From Archaeoglobales archaeon (GTDB lineage: Archaea > Halobacteriota > Archaeoglobi > Archaeoglobales > Archaeoglobaceae), in contig JARQZL010000025.1 in the NCBI GenBank assembly GCA_029984855.1, positions 1 through 44,310 of the forward strand: a stretch of DNA of 44,310 nucleotides, written 5' to 3'. Below are positions 35,811 through 43,854 of the stretch, one piece after another. The number at the start of each line of letters is the position of its first letter. The first letter of the stretch is position 1. Under the pieces are notes generated by a model. That model saw only the letters and a program-made list of their open reading frames with translations, was not told where the DNA came from and ran no database searches. Both the position numbers and the translations under genes were made by a program.

Positions 35811-36878
35811 ATGTTTAAATTCCTGAAAAATAAGCTGAAGTCGTTCAGGAGGAAGATCGAGAAAGTTGAGGAGGAGACGGCGAAAGCTGAAATAGTCAGG
35901 CCTGTAAAAGAGGTAAGAGCTGAAAAGGGAGCTGAAGAGGAAGTAGAAGTTAAAGTAAAGGAAGTTGAGGTTGCTAAGCCAAGAATAGGCTTAAAAGAGA
36001 AAGTTTCGGCCCTCGTACTGCGAAGGGAGATTATTATAGATGAGGGCAAGCTTGATGAGATACTTCCCGAGCTTGAAGTTATTTTGCTTGAAAGCGATGT
36101 TGCCTTTGAGGTTGTGGAGGAGATATCCTCAAAGCTGAAAGAAAGACTTGTTGGAAGAACCAAGAAGATCGGGGAGAGGCTTTCTGACATAGTTCTCAGC
36201 GAGCTGGAGAGCATAATTAGAGACATCCTTGATACCAACAGGTTTGACTTTGATGCGTACATCAAGGATGCTTTAAAACAGAAAAAACCCCTTAATATCA
36301 TATTTGTAGGAGTAAATGGTACAGGAAAAACAACTACAATAGCAAAGCTCGCAAAGAGGATGATGGATCAGGGATACTCAGTTGTTCTCGCTGCTGGAGA
36401 TACATTCAGGGCTGGAGCCATAGAGCAGCTTGAAGAGCACGCAAGCAGACTTGGAGTTAGGTTGATAAAGCACAAAGCCGGAGCAGATCCGGCAGCAGTA
36501 ATATATGATGCCATAAGGCATGCTGAAAGTAAGGGAGTTGACGTTGTACTTGCAGACACAGCCGGAAGGATGCATACGAAGAAGAACCTCATTGACCAGC
36601 TGGAAAAGATAAAAAGAGTTACAAAACCAGACTTGACAATTTTCGTTGATGAGAGCATAGCTGGAAACGATGCAGTTGAAAGGGCAAGGATGTTTAACGA
36701 AGCTGTGGGCATAGATGGCAGCATTTTAACGAAGCTGGATGCAGACCCCAAAGGAGGTGCCGCAATTTCCATAAGCTACATCACTGGAAATCCGGTTCTT
36801 TTTGTTGGGGTTGGTCAGGGATACGATGACCTGGTGAAATTCGATTCTGAGTGGCTTATAAAGAGGATATTTGACTAA
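35811..36878 (+). CDS. ftsY: Signal recognition particle receptor FtsY
   Basis: 355 residues: charged N-terminal A region (1-60, Glu/Lys rich), N domain with LEVILLESDVAFEVVEEI, G domain VGVNGTGKTTTIAKLA (G1), DTFRAGAIEQL, DTAGRMHTKKNL (G3), TKLDADPKGG (G4), and GVGQGYDDL near the end. Docks SRP-ribosome complexes to the translocon. Last gene of the operon; it overlaps the convergent gene by four bases. Confidence 0.97.
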   Translation: MFKFLKNKLKSFRRKIEKVEEETAKAEIVRPVKEVRAEKGAEEEVEVKVKEVEVAKPRIGLKEKVSALVLRREIIIDEGKLDEILPELEVILLESDVAFEVVEEISSKLKERLVGRTKKIGERLSDIVLSELESIIRDILDTNRFDFDAYIKDALKQKKPLNIIFVGVNGTGKTTTIAKLAKRMMDQGYSVVLAAGDTFRAGAIEQLEEHASRLGVRLIKHKAGADPAAVIYDAIRHAESKGVDVVLADTAGRMHTKKNLIDQLEKIKRVTKPDLTIFVDESIAGNDAVERARMFNEAVGIDGSILTKLDADPKGGAAISISYITGNPVLFVGVGQGYDDLVKFDSEWLIKRIFD

Positions 36879-37669
36879 ACTGATTCAATTAAACGCTGTA
36901 AATAAAAGACGTTTTCAGCCACGAGTCTTGCACCACCTATTATCTCTACAATGTGATTCTCAGTTTTCAGTTTCTTAAAAGCCTCAACCGGAAATCCCGT
37001 AACTGGCAGGTTATGTACCTCTCTCCCCTCTCTCACTTCACTTGCTCCCCAGTGAATGGCTGCGAAGCAGAACCTTGATAATTTTTTCACATTCTTTTCA
37101 AGAACTCTTCTGTCAAAGTTGCTTGCAGCGTATAAGAGTGAGGTGTTGATGACAACATCCACATTATCCGCAATTGCCACAATCTCATCAACAGAACAAA
37201 GAAGTGCACCTTTTCTCCCCATCTCAACTGCTACATTGGGGTGGATTTCTTTAATAACCTGAACACCGTTTAAAACGTTTTCCAGCTGTTCTTCAAAGCT
37301 CAACCTGCGATATCTTCTGCCGGTATGCAGAATGGCATAACCAAGAGGGACAAAGTCGAAAAATGAAATCACATCTTTTATAAGCATTAAAAATTCCTCA
37401 TCTCCTGCATTGAGCTTTACGCGGGATATATCTTCTCTGCCGTAGAAGAGGTGAAGAAATATCTCGAAATCGTGTTCACTGCAAAAGTTTGAAAGCATCT
37501 TTTTAACATCGGGGTTGAATATTCTTCTCAGCCTTTCTGCCTCCTCAAAATCTATGCTAAGTTCGAGAATTGAGAAGTTGCCGACAGCACGCTTTATATC
37601 GTAGCTATCCCTGAGAATGGAGTGCATGTTACCTTCAAGCTTAACAGCCGGATTCCAGCCAAACTTCAT
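36875..37669 (-). CDS. Xylose-isomerase-like TIM-barrel protein, function unknown
   Basis: 264 residues. MKFGWNPAVKLEGNMHSIL, NFSILELSIDF, FEIFLHLFYGRED, GYAILHTGRR, NVAVEMGRKG, VVINTSLLYAA and FAAIHWG alternate strand and helix like the AP-endonuclease-2/sugar-isomerase barrel, with candidate metal ligands His and Glu. No close family is recognised. The start is ATG 37669 after an AT-rich gap. Confidence 0.65.
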   Translation of the reverse strand: MKFGWNPAVKLEGNMHSILRDSYDIKRAVGNFSILELSIDFEEAERLRRIFNPDVKKMLSNFCSEHDFEIFLHLFYGREDISRVKLNAGDEEFLMLIKDVISFFDFVPLGYAILHTGRRYRRLSFEEQLENVLNGVQVIKEIHPNVAVEMGRKGALLCSVDEIVAIADNVDVVINTSLLYAASNFDRRVLEKNVKKLSRFCFAAIHWGASEVREGREVHNLPVTGFPVEAFKKLKTENHIVEIIGGARLVAENVFYLQRLIESV

Positions 37670-37895
37670 TAAAATATTTTTGAAGAAGATTTTATTTTAA
37701 TTTTTTTACAGCCGGAACCATTAAGTTAACACATTCTTGTAGAGCAGACTTTCAGATAGATTGCTTTAGTTCTTCAATCAACTGTTGCAAAAAGATGGCA
37801 TCTAACTCCTTTGAATTTCAAATGGCTATCATTACTGCTAACTTTGTCTTAATGTTCTGAAGTATTCAAAGCGATGAGCAATGAAAGAGTGAAAA
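37670..37895. other. AT-rich intergenic gap without a clear gene
   Basis: 226 bases with T-runs near 37690-37710. A 22-residue open frame (MASNSFEFQMAII..., 37795-37860) is followed by a different-frame segment (FKAMSNERVKT). This could be noise or a decayed short gene. The left end holds the promoter of the TIM-barrel gene. Confidence 0.5.
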
Positions 37896-38420
37896 CTAAA
37901 TTTTGCCCTTAAGCAGCTCAGCCCCCTCTTCAACAATAACCTTTGTAGGCGTTGGCATCTTCTGGCCAGCCCTCTTTAAAGCCTCCTTGGCGAAATCAAA
38001 GAACTCCGGTTTTGTCCACAGGCTCATTATCTTTGTACCGGGAAAAACCCTTGCAGCAAGGCCAACAGGCTTGCCAAAGGCTGCCTTCATTCCCTGAGAT
38101 ATCCTGTCTGCTCCAGCTCCAACGGCCATTCTGTGCTCTCTCAGTATTTGATGAGGATATACTCTCACCTTAAGAAAGTAGTTGCTACCTCCCGCTCTCT
38201 TCGCTATGTATTTGTTTGCCGCTATACGTGCAGATTCGAGGGCTGTGTCTCTCACCTGCACACCCTCCATTGCGATGAGTGTAAGCTTTACGGGGAAGCT
38301 TGCGGCTTTGTTGCCCATCTCAAACTGCCTCAGCCTCGTACCCGGAGCGCCGTCTATGTACTCCTTCCTTGTGAAGGGCCTTTCAAGCCTTCTGAACATC
38401 CTTGCCGGTTTCTTTGCCAT
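37896..38420 (-). CDS. rpl10e: 50S ribosomal protein L10e (uL16)
   Basis: 174 residues: MAKKPARMFRRLERPFTRKEYIDG, GAPGTRLRQFEMG, YPHQILREHRMAVGAGADRISQGMK, PGTKIMSLWTKPEF. The archaeal uL16 homologue near the peptidyl transferase centre. ATG 38420 follows GGTGATT; ATG 38429 is also open. Confidence 0.96.
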   Translation of the reverse strand: MAKKPARMFRRLERPFTRKEYIDGAPGTRLRQFEMGNKAASFPVKLTLIAMEGVQVRDTALESARIAANKYIAKRAGGSNYFLKVRVYPHQILREHRMAVGAGADRISQGMKAAFGKPVGLAARVFPGTKIMSLWTKPEFFDFAKEALKRAGQKMPTPTKVIVEEGAELLKGKI

Positions 38421-38506
38421 TGGAATCACCTTGCTTGGCTCTGCTCTGTGCTATTCCGGGCGTGCTATTTAAAACTTCCGGGCAGTGCGGGAAGAAACGA
38501 TTGGCA

Positions 38507-39036
38507 TCAAGAGGTAAAAATTGCATAGGCGAAGGCAGAGGCTAATGGAACGGTCAGGTTATCGTTTATGTGGAAATTACCAACTCTGCAGAACTTTTCT
38601 GCCATCACTCCCGCAGCGCATGCAAAAAGAGAGGCGATGGGGTCGAGATGGAGAAGGAGGAGGGTAAGCAGACAAACTGCAAACATCATTATGTGAACGA
38701 CGTGAATGCAACCTGATTTTTAACAATTCCCGCAATCCCATCACCGAGAGATACAAGGACAATTCCGGCAAAGCAGGCTTCCATGGGCAACAGGGCAGTT
38801 ATAAGCGTTGCAGAAATTCCATAATAGAGGTATGCTCCAACGCCGTTAACCTCATAGCTCCTGAGAATCCAGCGGGGAAAAATGCTGTATCTTCTCCTGA
38901 GAATCTCTAAAAAAACGGCAAAGACTGCAAGGCCTGCAACAATTAACAGCGTCACATCCTTCCCGGCATAAATATAAAGAGGAATGTATCCGAGGCCGAC
39001 GAAGTGTATGAGCTTTCTGCAGAGCTCTTCTTTCAT
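38507..39036 (-). pseudogene. Dolichol/phytol-kinase family membrane protein, frameshifted
   Basis: Two overlapping frames together look like a CTP-dependent polyprenol kinase. The first (39036 to 38689) has RKLIHFVGLGYIPLYIYAG, six helices and SLGDGIAGIVK. The second, from about 38720 down to 38507, gives a membrane tail ending HINDNLTVPLASAFAYAI, the DDNLTVPL block of the family. One base missing in the A5 run (38717-38721, minus strand) accounts for the shift: six As would restore the frame. The usual G-K-x-F-G and Ser-x-E-G motifs between GDG and the last helices are not seen, so the gene may already have lost function. Confidence 0.7.
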
Positions 39037-39078
39037 TTTCAGCTTTTTGACCTGAATGACTTTAACCAGCTTGCTGAA

Positions 39079-41070
39079 TTACCTTACCCTCGATCCCGGT
39101 GGAACTTCTCTGTCGGGATGCAGTAACACTGGCCTGCCATCAACATCTGCAGCGAGCATCATCCCCTGACTTACAACTCCCCTTATCTTCGCCGGCTTCA
39201 GGTTTACGAGGATGGGAACGAGTCTGCCAACAACATCCTCCGGCTCGTAGTCTTCGGCTATGCCTGCAACGAGCTGCCTGATTTCGCCGCCTATGTCAAC
39301 CTCAAGGCGGAGAAGCTTTTTCGCACCCTTGACCTTTTCAGCCTTCACGATCCTTCCAATTCTTATATCGAGGCGCTTGAAGTCCTCGATATCTACAATC
39401 TCCTTCTCCTCCTTCACTCCCTTTTCAGCCATTTCAGCCCTCCTGATTCTTTTCATCATCAATCTCTCCATTTCCTCAATCTTCCTGTCGTCAACCTTCT
39501 CGAATGGAACCTCCGGCCTCTCAAGCCTTACCACGCCCGGCAGTGAGAGCGCATCATCAAGCTTTGAGGATTTCACGTCGATACCGATGCATCTGCCCAT
39601 TTTCTCCATCGTCCTTGGCATGACCGGAAACGAGTAAATGATCAGGGCTCTCGCGAGCTGCAGGCAGTTTGCTATAATCCTGAGACATTTCTCCCTGTCC
39701 TCTTTAATGAGTTCCCACGGCTTTGCGTTCTGGAAATAGACGTTTCCAAAGCCTGCAAGTTCCATGAAAGTATCGCTTGCAACCTTGAACTCCCACTGCT
39801 GCAGAGCCTTCACGACTTTATCTCTCGTTTCTTCGATTTTCTGCATGATTTCCTCATCCACCTCACTTACATCAACGCTGCCAAAGTTCTTCCATGCAAA
39901 ATGCATTACCCTGTACAGGAAGTTGCCCAGCGTTGCGATGATCTCGTTGTTAACCTTGTCCCTGAAAACTCCCCACGAAAAGTTCAGGTCACGCTGGTGG
40001 GACGTGTAGTTGAAGATGTAGTATCGCAGGTAGTCGGTGTTAAAGCCAGCTTTGAAATAGTCTTCAACCCATACCACGTAACCTCTGCTCTTCGAGAACG
40101 TCTTGCCCTCAACCTTCACCATCCCGCTCGCCACAACAGCATCCGGCAGAGCGTAGTTTGCTCCTTTGAGCATCGCAGGCCAGAAGATGCAGTGATGATA
40201 AACAATGTCCAGACCTATAAAGTGAATGATCTCTGCCTTCCCGTTAATCCATATATCTCTCCAGTCACAACGGTTCTCGCACGCCTTTTCAGTAAACGAG
40301 ATGTAGCCGATAGGAGCATCGACCCATACGTAAACAACGAGGTCTTCGTCAGGGAATTTGACGCCCCATTCTAAGTTCCTCGTTATGCACCAGTCCTTCA
40401 GCTCCCCTTTAACCCACTGCTTCGCGTAGTTCAGTGCGTTTTCTGTCCCCCTGAGGTTTTCAAGATAGTCGAGCAGGAAGTCCTTGAAAGCCGTCAGGCG
40501 GAAGAAGTAGTGCTTCTGCTTCCTGAACACGGCATTGCTGCCGCAGATCTTGCACTTCGGCTCCTTAATTTCTCCCGGCTCGAGATGCCTGCCACACCCC
40601 TGATCGCATTCATCTCCTCTTGCAACACTTCCGCAGTAAGGGCATATTCCCTCAACGTAGCGGTCGGGCAGAAAGCGCTGACATCTGGGGCAGTAAGCAA
40701 GCTCGATTTCCTTCGGAAAGACGTAACCGTTCTCTATCAGCTTTTTAACAAACTCCTGCGTTCTTACGTGGTGGTATTCGCTGTCTGTCCTGCCAAAGAA
40801 ATCAAATTCGATATCTATGGCCTTAAAGACTTTCTGAAAGTGGTCGTGGTACCTGTCAACGAGCTCTCTGGGTGAGATTCCTTCCTTTTCCGCATTGACG
40901 ACAATGGGCGTGCCGTGACAATCGCTGCCGCATATGAAAATGACGTCCTCGCCAAGCATTTTGAGGTAGCGAACATAAACATCAGCCGGCACGTATGTGC
41001 GCAAATGCCCGATGTGAGCCTTTCCATTTGCATACGGCAAACCGCATGTTACGAGCTTTGGACGCTTCAA
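39079..41070 (-). CDS. metG: Methionyl-tRNA synthetase
   Basis: 663 residues. Class I signature PYANGKAHIGHLRTY (HIGH); KMSKS-like FSKSRG after KVEGKT; zinc knuckles CPRCQRF, CPYCG, CDQGCG, CKICG (four pairs). A C-terminal tRNA-binding domain (DFKRLDIRIGRIVKAEKVKGAKKLLRLEVDIG, GVVSQGMMLAAD) is fused. The start is TTG 41070, eight bases after GGTGAT. Full length. Confidence 0.96.
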   Translation of the reverse strand: MKRPKLVTCGLPYANGKAHIGHLRTYVPADVYVRYLKMLGEDVIFICGSDCHGTPIVVNAEKEGISPRELVDRYHDHFQKVFKAIDIEFDFFGRTDSEYHHVRTQEFVKKLIENGYVFPKEIELAYCPRCQRFLPDRYVEGICPYCGSVARGDECDQGCGRHLEPGEIKEPKCKICGSNAVFRKQKHYFFRLTAFKDFLLDYLENLRGTENALNYAKQWVKGELKDWCITRNLEWGVKFPDEDLVVYVWVDAPIGYISFTEKACENRCDWRDIWINGKAEIIHFIGLDIVYHHCIFWPAMLKGANYALPDAVVASGMVKVEGKTFSKSRGYVVWVEDYFKAGFNTDYLRYYIFNYTSHQRDLNFSWGVFRDKVNNEIIATLGNFLYRVMHFAWKNFGSVDVSEVDEEIMQKIEETRDKVVKALQQWEFKVASDTFMELAGFGNVYFQNAKPWELIKEDREKCLRIIANCLQLARALIIYSFPVMPRTMEKMGRCIGIDVKSSKLDDALSLPGVVRLERPEVPFEKVDDRKIEEMERLMMKRIRRAEMAEKGVKEEKEIVDIEDFKRLDIRIGRIVKAEKVKGAKKLLRLEVDIGGEIRQLVAGIAEDYEPEDVVGRLVPILVNLKPAKIRGVVSQGMMLAADVDGRPVLLHPDREVPPGSRVR

Positions 41071-41106
41071 GCTATCACCTCTACTCAGATTGCTGGCACA
41101 GGGGAA

Positions 41107-41115
41107 GCTATAAAT
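41107..41115 (+). promoter_or_regulatory. TATA box of the 75-residue orphan gene
   Basis: GCTATAAAT about 25-28 bases before ATG 41138, which suggests a leaderless transcript. It lies back-to-back with metG. Confidence 0.5.
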
Positions 41116-41137
41116 CTTTTACCTGCGAAGTTGTATT

Positions 41138-41365
41138 ATGGGCTGGAGGTACCGTTACCTCCGTAATGAACTCAAAAAGCTTGAACCCCGAAGAACCTAC
41201 GCGATTTTGCCCTCAGCCCTTCGACCGTTCAAGCGAGGGGATTTTACTGTAAGGGAGGCTGTCAACGCCGTGAGGTGCGCTGCACGAAACATGAACGCTG
41301 AAGTTTACGCAAGAGGCGGGAAGATCTACATCAGGTTCCGCCCCTCGTGTGCGTGCAACGTCTGA
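41138..41365 (+). CDS. Small basic protein of unknown function
   Basis: 75 residues: MGWRYRYLRNELKKLEPRRTYAILPSALRP start region, then REAVNAVRCAARNMNAEVYARGGKIYIRFRPSCACNV. About one residue in five is Arg or Lys. The second half looks like a helix and two strands with three cysteines (RCAA, SCAC). The promoter and the T-run terminator after it support a real gene. No family recognised. Confidence 0.65.
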   Translation: MGWRYRYLRNELKKLEPRRTYAILPSALRPFKRGDFTVREAVNAVRCAARNMNAEVYARGGKIYIRFRPSCACNV

Positions 41366-41367
41366 AG

Positions 41368-41407
41368 TTTTTTACTTTTTATTTTTCCTTGTTTTTAATT
41401 TTTTTAG
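41368..41407 (+). terminator. T-rich terminator after the small basic gene
   Basis: Five runs of four to seven Ts right after the stop codon at 41363-41365, the normal archaeal termination signal. Confidence 0.6.
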
Positions 41408-41523
41408 TTTAATTTATTCAATGTTAATTTGGTATCGAATTTTACAATGGTCTCACGTTCGGAAAATCCGGATGAAATGTTAGACTTTTGTAGAGTTTTG
41501 ATTTAAGAATCATTGGTGGTGGG

Positions 41524-41908
41524 ATGAAACTGGCTGTGTGTGCAGCCTTAGGAATCCTGAGAGATAAGTGGTGGAGTCATGTAACATGGCGCCTGGAGAG
41601 GTGCTTTTGAGGGGCTCCACTCAATCTGTGGATTTCATACAACTACACAAATGACGTAAAAAATAGGGGTAGTATATTTGCAAAACGTATGGACGGTACT
41701 TGGGCAGAGTGGACAATAATACAGGCGTGGATACAGGCGGCAAAGGAATACAGAGGGTTCTGACACATACGTTGCCGCTCTCGCAGCTGATGCTGATGGA
41801 AACGATAACACTTACGATTGCTGGAATGACCACATTTACGGGCATGGTTCACAGGTAGATCCCCCAGCAGATCCGCCATTCTTGTGGTATGGTAAGTATC
41901 AGTGCTGA
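41524..41908 (+). pseudogene. Decayed gene for a secreted protein
   Basis: GGTGGTGGG precedes ATG 41524 (MKLAVCAALGIL), but this frame stops at 41608. It is open again from 41611 as GAPLNLWISYNYTNDVKNR and ...TWAEWTIIQAWIQAAKEYRG, then shifts at 41745-41762 to DTYVAALAADADGNDNTYDCWNDHIYG, ending QC at 41908. Aromatic, Asn- and Asp-rich sequence looks extracellular. The next gene's ribosome site overlaps the final stop (TGAGGAGGTGA), so it was the first gene of this operon. At least two lesions: a stop and a frameshift. Confidence 0.65.
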
Positions 41909-41921
41909 GGAGGTGAATAAA

Positions 41922-42848
41922 ATGCGAAAACTTGTTGTTGGGCTAATTATTTTGTCGCTGATAGCTGTGGGGATTGCGTACATAATGACTGAGCAATCGG
42001 ATACAGAAATCCAACCGCTAACCATTAATAACGTGAAAGGATTCCGTACAACGTCTTTCGTTCTAAATACTACATTACCTAAGGTACCCAAGAAGTTGAT
42101 GGTATACGAATGTGTTGAACCAAAGGTTACGCTTGAATACGTATCACTACTGGCAAAGCGATTTGGTATGAATGAACAACCAGAAAAAGTATTTGATGAG
42201 TTCATTCTTACAGATGGCAACTACCACCTTGAAGTAAATACAAAATCCGGGAGAATTGCATACACCGATGCATCGAGATGGATGGTTGGAAATGACGTAG
42301 ATAAGCCATCTAATCTTCCATCTGACGAGAAGGCTATAAAGATAGCAAGAAACTATTTGAGTGAGAAAGGCTTAATGCCAGCTGACGCAATTCTCAGAGA
42401 TGTGACACATCCAAGGGTTGTAGCGATGGATAAAGAGGGAAGCACCATCGGAGTTGGCTTTGAGGATGTGAAAGTTTCATTCACACGCAGAATCAATGAG
42501 CTTCCAGTAGTCGGAGCGGGATCAAAGCTTGATGTGGAAATTGGAGGTAACGGGGATGTAATAAATGTCTATAAAGTATGGAGAAACTACAGACCATACA
42601 AGGAGTATTCAATCATTACGCCAGAGCAAGCCTTAGAAAAGTTGAAGGAAATTGGAGTATTTACAGGAATAAAAAGTGTTGATAAAGTGATAAACAGAAT
42701 CTATCTGGGATACTATACAAAGTCGGCAAGTGAAAAGCAAACGTATTTACAGCCGGTCTACGTTTTTGAGGGATATGCAAAAGGAGAAAATAGAACCGAA
42801 GAATTTAAGCAATATATTCCGGCTATTCCAGAACTCGGAGGGATATAA
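41922..42848 (+). CDS. Secreted or membrane-anchored PepSY-like protein, function unknown
   Basis: 308 residues from MRKLVVGLIILSLIAVGIAY, one N-terminal membrane helix, then an outer part. AIKIARNYLSEKGL, LPVVGAGSKLDVEIGGNGDVINVY, and QALEKLKEIGVF with YLQPVYVFEG resemble PepSY/YycI-type beta-helix repeats (inference). GGAGGTGA precedes ATG 41922. The stop TAA overlaps the next ATG (TAATG). Confidence 0.75.
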   Translation: MRKLVVGLIILSLIAVGIAYIMTEQSDTEIQPLTINNVKGFRTTSFVLNTTLPKVPKKLMVYECVEPKVTLEYVSLLAKRFGMNEQPEKVFDEFILTDGNYHLEVNTKSGRIAYTDASRWMVGNDVDKPSNLPSDEKAIKIARNYLSEKGLMPADAILRDVTHPRVVAMDKEGSTIGVGFEDVKVSFTRRINELPVVGAGSKLDVEIGGNGDVINVYKVWRNYRPYKEYSIITPEQALEKLKEIGVFTGIKSVDKVINRIYLGYYTKSASEKQTYLQPVYVFEGYAKGENRTEEFKQYIPAIPELGGI

Positions 42849-43309
42849 TGAAGAGAAAGTTTCTTGTAATGTCTGTGGTTGCCCTGGCATCCTGCACTCT
42901 TTTTATTTTGTTCATGCATTCAAACGAACCGAAAATAGATCAAGGGATAATCATCCACATGAACAACAACTATTATACAATACCACCAAATGAAGAGGAG
43001 TATGACGAGCTATCAAAAGAATGTATGAACATTCTGAAGTCTATAAACGGGCAATACAAGCTGGCAATAACCTTAGACGGACTAAAATCAATAAAAAGCC
43101 GAGAGAACTATGTTGAAATCGTTTTCCCTGAAAATATAACGCTAACAACGAATTATACAGTTATAAAATTGGAGGGGGCTGTGTTCATGTTGAGCGGAGA
43201 ATACGAGGGGAAAATTTTTACATACAGAGGTAGAGTGGTGGGCGTCTGGAGTTCTGATCAAAGCTTTGATAGATTGAGGGGGATGGTAGAAACGTTTATT
43301 CGGCAGTGA
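42848..43309 (+). CDS. Membrane-anchored protein of unknown function
   Basis: 153 residues. An N-terminal helix (VMSVVALASCTLFILFMHS) then a small outer domain with alternating strands: IIIHMNNNYYTIPPNEEEY, NYVEIVFPENITLTTNYTVIKLEGAVFMLSGEYEG, RGRVVGVWSS. Two Asn-x-Thr sequons. No family is recognised. Start codon overlaps the preceding stop. Confidence 0.75.
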   Translation: MKRKFLVMSVVALASCTLFILFMHSNEPKIDQGIIIHMNNNYYTIPPNEEEYDELSKECMNILKSINGQYKLAITLDGLKSIKSRENYVEIVFPENITLTTNYTVIKLEGAVFMLSGEYEGKIFTYRGRVVGVWSSDQSFDRLRGMVETFIRQ

Positions 43310-43322
43310 GGGGATTAACTCC

Positions 43323-43841
43323 ATGCGTGAAAAAGAAAGAATGTTTGAAGAAAGTGAGAACGGGATAATTCTTCTTGGCAAACGGGATCTCAAAGTGTTA
43401 TCATCAGATATAAGAGTTGAGATTCTCAAAAAGCTTGATTCTGGATGTAAAACACTTAGAAAATTAGGCAATGAGCTAAATCTTCCAACATCAACTGTAC
43501 ATGAGAATCTCACCATTCTTGTTGAGTCGGGCTTTGTTGAGAAAAGAAATGAGGGTAGCAAGTGGGTTTACTACGAGCTGACGGAGAAGGGGAAGAGTGT
43601 CCTTCACCCCCATGAAAAGGTAAAGATAATATTGCTTCTCTCCTCTGCTATACTGAGCTATGCTGGAGGGATCATGGAGATATACCTGTTCCTGCAGGGA
43701 ACACCTGAAGAGGGTGTGAAGGGAGCTCCTTTCCATCCAGAACACCTGATTTTGGGCTTCGTCCTTGCAGTAATTGGCACTATCCTGTTGTATTCAGGTT
43801 TGAGAAAAGCTCTTAATGATGTTTCAATTAGAACACATTAA
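43323..43841 (+). CDS. Membrane-tethered winged-helix transcription regulator
   Basis: 172 residues. Residues ~20-95 form an ArsR/MarR-type winged helix: VLSSDIRVEILKKLDSGCKTLRKLGNELNLPTSTVHENLTILVESGFVEKR (recognition helix LPTSTVHENL), then a wing and KWVYYELTEKG. Two C-terminal membrane helices (IILLLSSAILSYAGGIMEIYLFL; ILGFVLAVIGTILLYSG) tether it. Last gene of the accessory operon, so a sensor-regulator for the secreted proteins upstream is plausible. GAGGGGATT precedes the start. Confidence 0.85.
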   Translation: MREKERMFEESENGIILLGKRDLKVLSSDIRVEILKKLDSGCKTLRKLGNELNLPTSTVHENLTILVESGFVEKRNEGSKWVYYELTEKGKSVLHPHEKVKIILLLSSAILSYAGGIMEIYLFLQGTPEEGVKGAPFHPEHLILGFVLAVIGTILLYSGLRKALNDVSIRTH

Positions 43842-43854
43842 AGTGCTGAAACGT

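Noticed and set aside
41608-41610. TGA as a selenocysteine codon
   Set aside because: No SECIS-like hairpin was seen, a second frame break follows, and Archaeoglobales are not known to use selenocysteine.
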